The notes under the pieces are model-generated. The model had not been told where the DNA came from and ran no database searches. It saw only the letters and a program-made list of their open reading frames with translations. A program made the translations under genes and the position numbers. From assembly GCF_004519305.1 (NCBI RefSeq), contig NZ_SOZA01000017.1, positions 1-64,000 on the forward strand: 64,000 bases of DNA. The letters are read 5' to 3'. Each line of letters starts with the position of its first letter. Within the stretch, counting starts at the first letter, position 1. Below are positions 7,268 to 16,197 of this stretch, piece by piece. Source of the DNA: Pseudomonas sp. RIT623. GTDB taxonomy: Bacteria; Pseudomonadota; Gammaproteobacteria; Pseudomonadales; Pseudomonadaceae.

Positions 7268-7573
7268 TCAGGCCAGCAGAGGCCGCAGGAAGCTGCGCTC
7301 ATAGCTGAGGATGAAGCGCTGCTCGGTCGCCAGGGCAAAGGCGGCGATGCACTCGGGGTCGGTCTCGGACGCGCTGCGGTATTGCTCGTAGGTCGCCAGG
7401 CTTGGGAAGCTGAACAAGGCATAGGCGACATTGTTGGCACCTTCGCTGGGCAGGAAGTAGCCGTGGTGGGTACCGCCCATGCGATTGACCAGGCCGATCC
7501 ACAGCTTGGCGTAGGCTTCGAACGCCGGAACCTGGTAGGGGTCGATGATGTACTTGAGGTGGCAGGTGATCAT
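7268..7573 (-). CDS. NIPSNAP family protein
   Basis: 101 residues from ATG 7573 (AAAGGA upstream; a TTG at 7582 would add three residues). A single ferredoxin-like alpha+beta domain of the NIPSNAP type: 'MITCHLKYIIDPYQVPAFEAYAKLWIGLVNRMGGTHHGYFLP', '...NVAYALFSFPSLATYEQYRSASETDPE'. The family binds small ligands or acts as a monooxygenase-like fold; function in Pseudomonas unknown. Stands alone between the DUF2231 and lipocalin genes on the same strand. Confidence 0.85.
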   Translation of the reverse strand: MITCHLKYIIDPYQVPAFEAYAKLWIGLVNRMGGTHHGYFLPSEGANNVAYALFSFPSLATYEQYRSASETDPECIAAFALATEQRFILSYERSFLRPLLA

Positions 7574-7631
7574 TGCACGCAATCCTTTGGGTGAGCCGGG
7601 TGGCTCACCTTACAGGGGCTGTTGCTGGCCG

Positions 7632-8192
7632 TCACTGGGTGGCGGGTTGGCGCCAGATCAGTTGGTCGGTGGGATAGCCCTGCTGGCGTGCCAGCTCCAG
7701 CAACTGTTGGCGGGTCTGGGCGTTGACTGTCGGTGAGCGTGACAGCAGCCACAGGTATTGGCGGTTCGGATGGCCGACCAACGCCACGCGATAGTCCGGG
7801 TCGTGGTACAGCACCCAGTACTCGCCCTGGGTCAGGCTTGGCGCCAGGCGGCTGAACCAGTTGTCGAATCGCACCCAGAGCTTGTCGGTGCGCCCGGCCA
7901 CTTGCGGCTCGGCGATGCCGCGGGCCTCGTTGCGCTGGCCGTCCTGCTCCAGGCAGCTGTTGGTCACGTCGATCCGGCCATCCTTGCGTAGCTCGTAGCG
8001 GGCCTCGGACTGCACGCAGTTGAGCTGGAAGAACATCGGCAGGCGCGCCAGTTCGTACCAGGTGCCCTGGTAGCGCTGCAGTTCGACTTGTTGCGTGGTG
8101 GGTGGTGGGCGCTCGTCGCGGGCGCTGGAGCAGCCGGCGACGAGCGCCAGGGTGAGGCAGCAGTAGAACGGCACGGCCAGGCGCATCGCCAT
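7632..8192 (-). CDS. blc: Bacterial lipocalin (Blc-like) lipoprotein
   Basis: 186 residues from ATG 8192, with GGAGG 6 bases upstream. Signal peptide with lipobox 'LVAGC' (Cys21). Lipocalin hallmarks: first block 'YQGTWYELARLPMFFQLNCVQSEARYELRKDGRIDVTNSCL' with G-x-W, then 'YWVLYHDPDYRVALVGHPNRQYLWLLSRSP', matching the 'YWVL..D..Y..AlV..P.....WiLsR.P' pattern of Blc/apolipoprotein D-type proteins. The two mature Cys could form the family disulfide. Known members are outer-membrane lipoproteins that bind lysophospholipids or fatty acids under envelope stress. Confidence 0.92.
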   Translation of the reverse strand: MAMRLAVPFYCCLTLALVAGCSSARDERPPPTTQQVELQRYQGTWYELARLPMFFQLNCVQSEARYELRKDGRIDVTNSCLEQDGQRNEARGIAEPQVAGRTDKLWVRFDNWFSRLAPSLTQGEYWVLYHDPDYRVALVGHPNRQYLWLLSRSPTVNAQTRQQLLELARQQGYPTDQLIWRQPATQ

Positions 8193-8253
8193 AAGGAACC
8201 TCCAGAAAGGACAAGGGCTCACAGGTGTTCGATGCGCGGGCCGGGCAAAGGTT

Positions 8254-8829
8254 TTACTGAGCTGGGCGCGAGGTCTCCACGCTCAGTACTTCGGTGTAGA
8301 TGGCATCGACGGTCTGGTCGATCTTGAGGTTCTTCATGCGCGCCTGCAGCTCGGGGTCCTCGACCTTGACCACCTGCACTGTGCCTTCTGGTGGCAGCAG
8401 GGTCACTTCGTGGGCCTTGAGGTCGATCTTCTTGATCTGCGAAGTGACCTTGACCTGGCGGAAGGCCTCACCGCCAGGGTTGGGATTGGCCGCGGTGGCG
8501 CGGATGGTGCCGGACTCCACCGACGCCTTGGGCGCGCCACCCTCATGGGTGTTGAGCACGTAGGCGACCGCGCGGGTAACCTTGATGTCGACCTGGTCGC
8601 CAACCTTCAGGTTGGGCAGGGCCTTGGCCTGCTCGGTGAGCTGGAAGGTCACGTCCTTGTCGTTAGGGCCCTTGACCGTGACCTGGCGGTTGGCCAGGTC
8701 GATCCTGGTCACTTCGGTGGTGACATGGCTTTGCAGCGCCTCGCTGGCGATGGGCAGTTCGGCGGCATGGGCGGTGAGGCTTGCGGTAGAGATGAGCGCG
8801 GCGAGAGCGAGGGCGCGGGTCGGTTTCAT
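8254..8829 (-). CDS. Periplasmic protein with two tandem beta-repeat units, unknown function
   Basis: 191 residues from ATG 8829 (AAGGAAG upstream). Signal peptide 'ALALAALISTASLTAHA' ends near residue 20. The mature chain is two repeats of ~65 residues, one with 'VTRIDLANRQVTVKGPNDKDV...LPNLKVGDQVDIKVTRAVAY' and one with 'IKKIDLKAHEVTLLPPEGTVQ...MKNLKIDQTVDAIYTEVLSV'. Each has the order strand-turn-strand, 'V/L..P' and 'NLK.....VD..YT', resembling the small beta-barrel (DUF5666-like) repeats of unknown role. No Cys or metal motif. Single gene, between lipocalin and xdhC. Confidence 0.7.
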   Translation of the reverse strand: MKPTRALALAALISTASLTAHAAELPIASEALQSHVTTEVTRIDLANRQVTVKGPNDKDVTFQLTEQAKALPNLKVGDQVDIKVTRAVAYVLNTHEGGAPKASVESGTIRATAANPNPGGEAFRQVKVTSQIKKIDLKAHEVTLLPPEGTVQVVKVEDPELQARMKNLKIDQTVDAIYTEVLSVETSRPAQ

Positions 8830-8934
8830 TGGCCTGTCTTCCTTGTGGTCGAGGGGGATGCGAGAAGAAGCATAGACACTGGCTGGCAGGTGTGTGGCCA
8901 ATGTGTTTGCCCCGCGGTGAGGCCGGTTCAGACA

Positions 8935-9951
8935 TTACAAAGGCTGATGATCACGCTCGCGCTTGGCCCTGGACACACTTACCGCCCCCGGCAAGGTCAC
9001 GGCGTTCTTCGCCGCCAGTACCTCGGCCATCACGCTCACCGCGATCTCCGCCGGGGTCTTGCTGCCTATGTAGATACCGATGGGACCATGTAGGCGTTGC
9101 AGCGACTGTTCGGTTTCGCCGAAATGCTCGATCAGCCGCTCGCGGCGCAGTTGGCTGTTGCGCCGCGAACCAATGGCGCCGATGTAGAACGCCGGGCTGT
9201 GCAGGGCTTCGAGCAGGGCCAGGTCGTCGAGCTTGGGGTCGTGGCTGACGGCGATGATGCAGGTGCGCAGGTCGGCGTTGCAGGCGCGGACCACGTCATC
9301 GGGCATGCCCCTGAGGTGCTCGACGCCGGCCACCGACCAGGTGGCCATGTGTTCGGGACGTGGGTCGCAGACCGCCACCTTGAAGCCGTTGAACAGGGCC
9401 ATGGTCGCCAGGTACTCGGCCAGTGCGCCAGCGCCGATCAGCAGCATGCGGTAGCCGGGGCCGAGGGTATTGACCATGTATTGGTCATCGAAGGCGAACT
9501 GCGCCGGGGTGGCGGTGACCGCCAGGCTGACCGTGCCGCTGGCCAGGGCCAGTTGGCGACGTACCAGTTGGCCGCCGTCGAGCTGGGTGAGCAGCTGTTG
9601 CAGCGGCTCGACGGCGGGGTTGAATTCGAGGATCAGCTCCAGCGTGCCGCCGCAAGGCAAGCCGAAGCGGTGCGCCTCGTCGGCGCTGACCCCGTAGCGG
9701 ATCACCTCGGGTGCTCGCTGCGGCAGGCCGGGGCCGCCGTAGGCGGTGGTATAGCGCTGGACCAGGTCGTCCTCGATGCAACCACCGGAGACGCTGCCGA
9801 CCACCCGGCCATCGCTGCGCAGGGCCATCATCGAACCCACCGGGCGCGGCGAGGAGCCCCAGGTGCGGGCGACGGTGGCCAGCAGCACGGGGTGGCCGGC
9901 CTGGCGCCAGGCGTGGGCGGTGCGCAGCACCAGCAGGTCGATGCTTTCCAT
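8935..9951 (-). CDS. XdhC/CoxI-family molybdenum hydroxylase maturation protein
   Basis: 338 residues from ATG 9951. N-terminal XdhC domain with 'VARTWGSSPRPVGSMMALRSDGRVVGSVSGGCIEDDLV' and 'GLPCGGTLELILE'; C-terminal Rossmann domain with 'LLIGAGALAEYLATMALFNGFKVAVCDPRPE' and 'SPAFYIGAIGSRRN'. XdhC proteins bind the molybdenum cofactor, promote its sulfuration and insert it into xanthine-dehydrogenase-type enzymes. It is the last gene downstream of the cytochrome c and molybdopterin subunit genes and very likely matures that enzyme. A palindrome (9979-10029) separates it from the cytochrome gene. Confidence 0.92.
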   Translation of the reverse strand: MESIDLLVLRTAHAWRQAGHPVLLATVARTWGSSPRPVGSMMALRSDGRVVGSVSGGCIEDDLVQRYTTAYGGPGLPQRAPEVIRYGVSADEAHRFGLPCGGTLELILEFNPAVEPLQQLLTQLDGGQLVRRQLALASGTVSLAVTATPAQFAFDDQYMVNTLGPGYRMLLIGAGALAEYLATMALFNGFKVAVCDPRPEHMATWSVAGVEHLRGMPDDVVRACNADLRTCIIAVSHDPKLDDLALLEALHSPAFYIGAIGSRRNSQLRRERLIEHFGETEQSLQRLHGPIGIYIGSKTPAEIAVSVMAEVLAAKNAVTLPGAVSVSRAKRERDHQPL

Positions 9952-9978
9952 GGTGGCCTCGGTATTTCGGTGTGTGTG

Positions 9979-10029
9979 GCCAGCGCCGGGCAAGCCCCCA
10001 CCGTGGGAGCGGGCTTGCCCGGCGCTGGC
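9979..10029 (-). terminator. Perfect 19-bp inverted repeat between cytochrome c and xdhC
   Basis: Arms 9979-9997 and 10011-10029 (GCCAGCGCCGGGCAAGCCC and its complement) with a 13-base loop containing CACCGTGGGAG. It belongs to the Pseudomonas 'GGGCAAGCCCGCTCCCAC' repeat type. No T-tract, so it may reduce rather than stop read-through into xdhC. Confidence 0.6.
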
Positions 10030-10033
10030 GCTT

Positions 10034-11368
10034 TCAGCGCATATGCAAGATGATCGGGCTGCTGCTGGCCGGGTCGGTATGCTCGCGCAACTTGCCGACT
10101 GCCTTGGCCTGCACCGCGCCGCCATGATTGCCCCAGGCCGCGCGGGCAAAGCTCAGCACCTCGGCAATCTCCCGGTCCGACAATTGCTCACGGAACGCCG
10201 GCATGCGATAGGCATCCGGCACCCCGGCGGCAACCACGCGCTGCGAGCCGTTGAGGGTGATGTTGATCGCCGAGGCGTCCTCCCTGGCCAGCATCGAAGT
10301 GGCTCCGGCCAAGGGCGGCATCCACTCGGCCTGGCCCTTGCCATCCAGGCCATGGCAGCTGGCGCAGCGGGTTGCGTAGGTGTGCGCCCCCGGCGCCTCG
10401 CTGGCAGCGACCTGTGCCTGGTATTGCCAGGGCGGGCCATCGCGCTGAGGATCGCCAGGCAGTGACTTCAGGTAGCGGGCGATGGCTGCCAGATCGTCGT
10501 CACTCATGAACTGCGTGGAGTTGTTGAACGCCTCGGTCATCGAGCCGTAGACCACCGCGTGCTTGTTCCGCCCGGTCTTGAGGAACTGCACCATCTCCGG
10601 CTCGCTCCAGCGTCCGAGCCCGGTGTTGTGGTCCTGGCGCAGGCTCGGCGCGTACCAGCCGTCGAGCAGGGCGCCGGCGAGGAACGGCGCGCCACCATCG
10701 TCCAGGGCCTTCTCATTGAAGGCCAGGCCGCGCGGGGTATGGCAACTGCCGCAATGGCCCGGGCCTTGGACGATATAGGCGCCGCGATTCCACAACGCAT
10801 CCTGCCCGGGCTGCTGCGCATAGGGCGTGGTCGGCGAGAACAGGCCGTTCCACAAGGCGATGGGCCAGCGCAGGTTCAGCGGCCAGGGAATATCACTGGG
10901 GATATTGGCCTCGGCGGCCGGTTGCACGCCCTTCATGAAGAACGCATAGAGCGCGCGCACGTCGTCGTCGCTGAGCTTGGCGTACGAGGGGTAGGGCATG
11001 GCCGGGTACAACCGGCGCCCGCCCGGGGCCACGCCCTGGCGCACGGCGCGGTCGAAGTCGGCCAGGCTGTAGGCGCCGATGCCGTGCTCGCGGTCCGGGG
11101 TGATGTTGGTGGCATGGATCGCCCCCAGCGGCGTGGCCATCTCCAGGCCGCCGGCGAAGGGCGTTTTGCCGGGCAGGCTGTGGCAGGCCACGCAGTCGCT
11201 GAGCCGGGCGACGTACTCGCCACGGCTGACCAGGGCGGCATCGGCGCTGTCCTGGGCGCTGAAGGGCGAGGCGGGCTCGCGGGTGACGTACCAGGCCAGC
11301 AGGCCTGCCGCCACCAGGCACGGCACGGCCAACCAGCCAGCGGTTCGTGCGAATCGGCTGTTGTTCAT
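10034..11368 (-). CDS. Tri-heme cytochrome c electron acceptor of molybdenum hydroxylase
   Basis: 444 residues. N-terminal signal/anchor helix (residues ~11-27) and three c-type heme sites in order: 'CVACH', 'CGSCH', 'CASCH', each heading a cytochrome c domain with a distal Met ('YPAMPYPSYAKLSDDDV', 'TEAFNNSTQFMSDDDL', 'YRMPAFREQLSDREI'). Same build as the cytochrome subunits of alcohol dehydrogenases and nicotinate-type hydroxylases, which take electrons from the Fe-S subunit and pass them to the respiratory chain. Starts 17 bp after the large molybdopterin subunit stops, so it is part of that operon. Confidence 0.92.
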   Translation of the reverse strand: MNNSRFARTAGWLAVPCLVAAGLLAWYVTREPASPFSAQDSADAALVSRGEYVARLSDCVACHSLPGKTPFAGGLEMATPLGAIHATNITPDREHGIGAYSLADFDRAVRQGVAPGGRRLYPAMPYPSYAKLSDDDVRALYAFFMKGVQPAAEANIPSDIPWPLNLRWPIALWNGLFSPTTPYAQQPGQDALWNRGAYIVQGPGHCGSCHTPRGLAFNEKALDDGGAPFLAGALLDGWYAPSLRQDHNTGLGRWSEPEMVQFLKTGRNKHAVVYGSMTEAFNNSTQFMSDDDLAAIARYLKSLPGDPQRDGPPWQYQAQVAASEAPGAHTYATRCASCHGLDGKGQAEWMPPLAGATSMLAREDASAINITLNGSQRVVAAGVPDAYRMPAFREQLSDREIAEVLSFARAAWGNHGGAVQAKAVGKLREHTDPASSSPIILHMR

Positions 11369-11385
11369 GGGCAGTCCTTGTCGGC

Positions 11386-13629
11386 TCAGCTGAAGGTATG
11401 GCGGCTCAAGGGCATGCTGCGCACGCGCTGGCCGGTCAAGCGCGCCACGGCGTTGGCCACCGCGGGGGCCACGGCAGGCAGCGGCGGTTCGCCGATGCCG
11501 CCCATCTTCGCGCCGCTCTGGACGATGCGCACATGCACCCGGGCCATGCGCGATGGCGGCAGGATCGGGTACAGGTCGTAGTTGCGCGCCCGCGGCACGC
11601 CGTTGTGCCACACCGCCTCTTCCAGTAGCACCTGGGACAGGCCCAGGGACACCGCGCCATTGACCTGGGCCTCGATGATCGCCGGGTTGACGATGCTGCC
11701 CGGGTCGATGGCCTGCCAGATGTCGTGCACCTTGACCTGGCCGCCCTCCAGCGACACCTCGGCGATCACCGCCGCCTCCGAGCCGAACGGCGAGGCCATG
11801 GCCACGCCACGGGCGCGCTGGCTGCCGTCCTCGGCGGTGAACGGCCCGCGTTTCCAGCCGCCGGACAACTCAGCCACCGCCTGCAGCAGGGTGGTCAGGC
11901 GTGGGTTGCCCTGCAACAGGTGCAGGCGCAGTTCGAAGGGGTCGTGGCCGCCCTTGTCGGCCAGTTCGTCGAGGAACGACTCGTAGAAGAAATCGTTCAG
12001 CGAGTTGCCCACCGAACGCCAGTAGCCTTGCATGGCCGGGGTCTTCACGTAGATCTGCGCGATGCGCTTGTTGGCGATGGCGTAGGCCTTGCCCGACAGC
12101 CCTTCAAGGGCGGTCGGGTCGACCTTGTCGCCTTGCTGGCCGGCGATGGACTCGGTCGGGCCTTCGGTGGCGCTGATGGCCTCGATGGCCACCGGCAGGC
12201 CTTTGTCATCCAGCCCGGCGCGGAACTTGGCCACCGCCATGGGCCGCATGGCGTCGCGCAGGAACTCTTCCTCGCGGCTCCAGATCAGCTTCACCGGTCG
12301 GCCCACGGCCTTGGCCAGGGCGATGGCCTGGGGGTAGGGGCTGGCCGCGTCGTAGAGGAAGTGCCGGCCAAAGAAACCGCCCAGCAACGGCGAGTGCAGG
12401 GTGATGCGCTCAGGCGCAAGGCCGGTGCGCTTGGCAATGTCGTCGCGGAACATGTCCTGGGCCTGGTTGGGCAGCCACACCTCGAGGCTGCCGTCGGGGT
12501 TGAAGCGCGCGGTGGCCGAAGGTGGTTCCAGCTGGGCGTGGTTGAGGAACTGGTTGTGGTAGGTGGCCTCGACGGTGGTCTTGGCACTGGCCAGCGCGGC
12601 GGCGACGTCGCCGTGGTTTTCTTCGTCACGGGCCGGGCCGGTCTGGCTGGCCAGGTGCTCGCGCCAGCCATCGCTGGAAAAATCCGCCGGCATTGGCCGC
12701 ACCTTGCTGTCGGCCCCGGGTTCCTTCCAGTCCACCTGCAAGGCCTCCGCCGCGCGCTTGGCGTTGAACCAACGCTCGGCGACCACCGCCACCGCGCCGG
12801 GTAGCTGGTGTACCGAATGCACGCCCTTCATGGCCTTGACCTGCTCCTCGTTGCGCAGTTGACCGACCGTCATGCCCAGGCGCGGCGCATGCTGCACGGC
12901 AGCGTGAAGCATGCCGTCGACCTTGACGTCGATGCTGTACACGGCCTTGCCGGTGGACTTGTCGTAGGCGTCGAGGCGCGGCACCGGCTTGCCGATCCAG
13001 CGGAACTGGCCGGGGTCGCGCAAGGTGACGCTGGCCGGGTCCGGCACCGGCAGGTCCATGGCCGTGCCAGCCAGCTCGCCGTAGCCGACCGCGCGGCCCG
13101 AGGCGGCATGCACTACCTTGCCCGGTTCGGTGCTCAGTTCGCTCACCGCCACGCCCAGGTGCTGGGCACCGGCCTGCAGCAGCATGGCCCGGGCCAGGGC
13201 ACCGAGGCGGCGCATGGTTGGGTAGCTCATGCGCACCGACATGCTGCCGCCGGTGATGCGCAGGCCGTTTTCCATCACCACGTAGGCTTCGCCGGCGGGC
13301 GCGCTTTCGACCAGGAAGTGGGCAGGGTCGAGGTCCAGCTCCTCGCCGACGATCTGCGCCATGGCGGTGTTGACCCCTTGCCCGCCCTCCATGAATGGGC
13401 TGAGCAGGCGCACGCTGCCGTCCGGGCGGAGCTCCAGGAAGGCCGGCACCTGGGTGCCGCGCTCGGTGGCGCTGGCAGCCTGCACTCGTGGTGCGCCCAC
13501 GGGCAGGCCGAAGCCGAGCACCAGCGCGCCCACGGTGGTGCCGACCAGGAAGCGCCGGCGCGACAGGTTGACGGTTTCGCCCGCCGGCAGTTTCAGCAGG
13601 TCTTCGGGGGTCTCGATGCGCAGGCTCAT
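11386..13629 (-). CDS. Molybdopterin-binding large subunit, isoquinoline 1-oxidoreductase/aldehyde dehydrogenase type
   Basis: 747 residues. Tat signal 'NLSRRRFLVGTTVGALVLGFGLP' shows export of the folded enzyme. The body is the xanthine dehydrogenase-type molybdopterin subunit of the isoquinoline oxidoreductase beta class: 'FLELRPDGSVRLLSPFMEGGQGVNTAMAQIVGEELD', 'WLPNQAQDMFRDDIAK..GLAPERITLHSPLLGGFFGR', 'PVKLIWSREEEF..DAMRP' and near the end 'GGIGEPPLPAVAPAVANAVARLTGQRVR' with the catalytic Glu region. Uses water to hydroxylate an aldehyde or N-heterocycle. ATG overlaps the stop of the [2Fe-2S] subunit gene (TGATG). The true substrate is unknown. Confidence 0.93.
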   Translation of the reverse strand: MSLRIETPEDLLKLPAGETVNLSRRRFLVGTTVGALVLGFGLPVGAPRVQAASATERGTQVPAFLELRPDGSVRLLSPFMEGGQGVNTAMAQIVGEELDLDPAHFLVESAPAGEAYVVMENGLRITGGSMSVRMSYPTMRRLGALARAMLLQAGAQHLGVAVSELSTEPGKVVHAASGRAVGYGELAGTAMDLPVPDPASVTLRDPGQFRWIGKPVPRLDAYDKSTGKAVYSIDVKVDGMLHAAVQHAPRLGMTVGQLRNEEQVKAMKGVHSVHQLPGAVAVVAERWFNAKRAAEALQVDWKEPGADSKVRPMPADFSSDGWREHLASQTGPARDEENHGDVAAALASAKTTVEATYHNQFLNHAQLEPPSATARFNPDGSLEVWLPNQAQDMFRDDIAKRTGLAPERITLHSPLLGGFFGRHFLYDAASPYPQAIALAKAVGRPVKLIWSREEEFLRDAMRPMAVAKFRAGLDDKGLPVAIEAISATEGPTESIAGQQGDKVDPTALEGLSGKAYAIANKRIAQIYVKTPAMQGYWRSVGNSLNDFFYESFLDELADKGGHDPFELRLHLLQGNPRLTTLLQAVAELSGGWKRGPFTAEDGSQRARGVAMASPFGSEAAVIAEVSLEGGQVKVHDIWQAIDPGSIVNPAIIEAQVNGAVSLGLSQVLLEEAVWHNGVPRARNYDLYPILPPSRMARVHVRIVQSGAKMGGIGEPPLPAVAPAVANAVARLTGQRVRSMPLSRHTFS

Positions 13630-14084
13630 CAGGCTTTCCCCCCTTCGGCGAGGTCGTGCAGGGCGGCATGGATGGCGTTGTAGGTGCCGCAGCGGCACAG
13701 GTTGACCATCGCCGCGTCGATCTGCTCGGTGCTGGGCTTGGCGGTGTGCTTGAGCAGCGCGGTGGCGGCCATCACCTGGCCGGACTGGCAGTAGCCGCAC
13801 TGCGCCACCTGGTGCTCGACCCAGGCGGCGACCACGCGCTTGCCCACCGCATCGTCCTCGATGGCTTCGATGGTGGTCACCTCGCGGCCGACCACCCCGG
13901 CCACCGGGGTGACGCAGGCGCGCACCACGTTGCCGTCCACCAGCACCGAGCAGGCGCCGCACTGGGCCAGGCCACAGCCGTACTTGGTCCCGGTCAGGCC
14001 GAGGTCGTCACGGATCACCCAGAGCAAGGGTGTGTCGGCGTCGGCCTCGACCTGGTAGGTCTTCTGGTTGATGCGTAGTTCCAT
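13629..14084 (-). CDS. [2Fe-2S] subunit of molybdenum hydroxylase (IorA-like)
   Basis: 151 residues. Plant-ferredoxin-type cluster 'YGCGLAQCGACSVLVDG...CVTPV' followed by the second cluster motifs 'CGYCQSGQVMAA' and 'NLCRCGTYNAIHAAL', the standard layout of small subunits of xanthine-dehydrogenase-family enzymes. First gene of the operon small subunit - large subunit - cytochrome c - xdhC. Transfers electrons from the Mo site to the cytochrome. No signal peptide; it would travel with the Tat-tagged large subunit. Confidence 0.94.
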   Translation of the reverse strand: MELRINQKTYQVEADADTPLLWVIRDDLGLTGTKYGCGLAQCGACSVLVDGNVVRACVTPVAGVVGREVTTIEAIEDDAVGKRVVAAWVEHQVAQCGYCQSGQVMAATALLKHTAKPSTEQIDAAMVNLCRCGTYNAIHAALHDLAEGGKA

Positions 14085-14234
14085 GGGGGTCACCTGCTGA
14101 TCACGGTCTGGAGGCGGGGAATACACTGTTCCCCAATCCAGAAACGCTAGCACAGGCTTGTCCGTGCGGAATCGGTGCACTGCGCAGGTTCAGAGGATCA
14201 GGCAAGCAATCCGGCGGAATGCGCAAATCGTTGC

Positions 14235-15737
14235 TCAATCGATGCGCGGATGCTGCTGGGCCAAGGTCTTGCGCTTGGCCTCGAGCTCGGCGATCTGCGC
14301 GTCGATGTCCTCGATTTTCTGTTCGATGTTGTCGTGGTGCTCCTGCAGCAGTTCGCGGGCCTCCTCGATGTCCGAGGCGGCCGGGGCGGCGCCGCGCAGT
14401 GGCTGGTTGGCGGTTTCCTTCATGGTCAGGCCGGTGAGCAGGCCGATCACCGCGATGACCATCAGGTAGTAGGCTGGCATATACAGGTTGTCGGTGGTCT
14501 CCACCAGCCAGGCGGCGATGGTCGGGGTGAGGCCGGCGATCAGTACCGAGATGTTGAAGGCGCTGGCCAGGGCGCTGTAGCGGATATGGGTGGGGAACAT
14601 CGCCGGCAGCGTCGAGGCCATCACGCCGATGAAGAAGTTCAGCAGCACGGCGAGCATCAGCAGGCCTGCGAAGATCACTGCCAGCTTGCCGCTGGTGATC
14701 AGCATGAACGCCGGAATGGCCAGGGCGAACAGGCCGACGCTACCGATGATGATGAACGGCTTGCGCCCCCACTTGTCGCTGAGCAGGCCGATCATCGGCT
14801 GCACGAAGAGCATGCCGACCATGATCGCGATGATGATCAGCACGCCGTGGTCCTCGCTGTAGTGCAGGTTGTGCGAGAGGTAGCTGGGCATGTAGGTGAG
14901 CAACATGTAGTAGGTGACGTTGGTGGCGATCACCACGCCGATGCAGGTCAGCAGGCTGCGCCAGTGTTTGGTCGCCACCTCCTTGAACGACACTTTCGGG
15001 CCGCTGGCCAGGCCCTCGCGGTCACCTTGCTCGAGTTTTTCGACGTGCTGCTGGAAGGCCGGGGTTTCTTCCAGCGCGTGACGCAGGTACAGGCCGATCA
15101 GGCCCAGCGGCAGGGCCAGGAAGAACGGCAGGCGCCAGCCCCACTCGAGGAACTGTTCCTCGCCGAGGATCGTCGAGATCAGTACCACCACCCCGGCGCC
15201 GAGGACGAAACCGGCGATCGAGCCGAAGTCCAGCCAACTGCCGAGGAATCCGCGCTTGCGGTCCGGGGCGTACTCGGCGACGAAGATCGAGGCGCCGGTG
15301 TATTCGCCGCCCACCGAGAAGCCCTGGGCCATCTTGGCCAGCAACAGCAGGATCGGCGCCCAGATGCCGATGCTGGCGTAGGAGGGGATCAGGCCGATGG
15401 CGAAGGTGCTCAGGGACATGATCACGATGGTTGCGGCCAGCACCTTCTGGCGCCCGTAACGATCGCCCAGGGCGCCGAAGAACAGCCCACCCAGCGGGCG
15501 GATCAGGAAGGGCACGGAGAAGGTGGCCAGGGCGGCGATCATCTGCACCCCGGGGCTGGCGTTGGGGAAGAACACCTTGCCCAGGGCATAGGCGACGAAG
15601 CCGTAGACGCCGAAGTCGAACCACTCCATGGCATTGCCCAGGGCGGCGGCGGTGATGGCCTTGCGCATCTTGGCGTCGTCGACGATGGTGATGTCCTTCA
15701 GGCCGATGGGCTTGACGGGTTTCTTGCGTGATTTCAT
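14235..15737 (-). CDS. proP: ProP-like MFS proton symporter (osmoprotectant transporter)
   Basis: 500 residues, the same length as E. coli ProP. Twelve membrane segments; MFS motifs 'GALGDRYGRQKVL' between helices 2 and 3 and 'LSDKWGRKPFIIIG' between 8 and 9. N-terminal 'AAALGNAMEWFDFGVYGFVAYALG' and 'AYLSHNLHYSEDHGVLI' are typical of the metabolite:H+ symporter (MHS) group that carries proline, glycine betaine, shikimate or dicarboxylates. The last ~45 residues ('IEEARELLQEHHDNIEQKIEDIDAQIAELEAKRKTL') form a coiled coil like the osmosensing tail of ProP, which supports the assignment. Single gene. Confidence 0.88.
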   Translation of the reverse strand: MKSRKKPVKPIGLKDITIVDDAKMRKAITAAALGNAMEWFDFGVYGFVAYALGKVFFPNASPGVQMIAALATFSVPFLIRPLGGLFFGALGDRYGRQKVLAATIVIMSLSTFAIGLIPSYASIGIWAPILLLLAKMAQGFSVGGEYTGASIFVAEYAPDRKRGFLGSWLDFGSIAGFVLGAGVVVLISTILGEEQFLEWGWRLPFFLALPLGLIGLYLRHALEETPAFQQHVEKLEQGDREGLASGPKVSFKEVATKHWRSLLTCIGVVIATNVTYYMLLTYMPSYLSHNLHYSEDHGVLIIIAIMVGMLFVQPMIGLLSDKWGRKPFIIIGSVGLFALAIPAFMLITSGKLAVIFAGLLMLAVLLNFFIGVMASTLPAMFPTHIRYSALASAFNISVLIAGLTPTIAAWLVETTDNLYMPAYYLMVIAVIGLLTGLTMKETANQPLRGAAPAASDIEEARELLQEHHDNIEQKIEDIDAQIAELEAKRKTLAQQHPRID

Positions 15738-16197
15738 GGGCCATTGTCCTTAGGTGGCGGGCGGCCTGGCCATGGTTTGGCCAGCGCTTCTAAGGGATCA
15801 GATGCAAGGGTGCGCTAAATAATTCCGTGCTAGATGATTTTGCGTTGCCTGCTTCGCCAGCAAGCTTGCTCCTACGGGGCGGCGCTGGTGGCCCTGCGCT
15901 GCGTCGGAAAGTTGGATTAGCGAATCATTCCTAAATATCCACCTGGGCACTTCGTGTTTAACAACAGGCCCTCGGCGGTGCGACTAAAGTCGGCTTGGAT
16001 TGTTCGACAATCGGAATATTGTCTAGTTGAGCATCGATTCCAACCGATTGAAGTGGTTGGCCTTTTCACACATTACAGTTCACCGGGAGCCGCGCTGCGA
16101 AGGCACTAAAGTTTCACTAGGCGCAAGCCGATAATCACCAGTAACTGCACTGCAAAGTTCAACTTTCGCCGTGCCTTTATTTGGCTATAGGTGTTGT
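15738..16197. promoter_or_regulatory. 460-bp divergent intergenic region between proP and the two-partner secretion genes
   Basis: No ORF that looks coding. Contains a degenerate Pseudomonas palindrome at 15848-15875 (GCCAGCAAGCTTGCTCCTACGG) and a more A/T-rich second half with short dyads (CGACTAAAGTCG near 15981 and the TTGTTCGACAATCGGAATATTGTC stretch near 16000-16024) that could hold the tps promoter and an operator. No clear -35/-10 pair could be assigned. Confidence 0.45.

Noticed and set aside
14175..15731. Plus-strand open frame of 518 codons opposite the ProP-like gene
   Set aside because: His/Gln/Gly-rich antisense shadow of a membrane protein; no domain.
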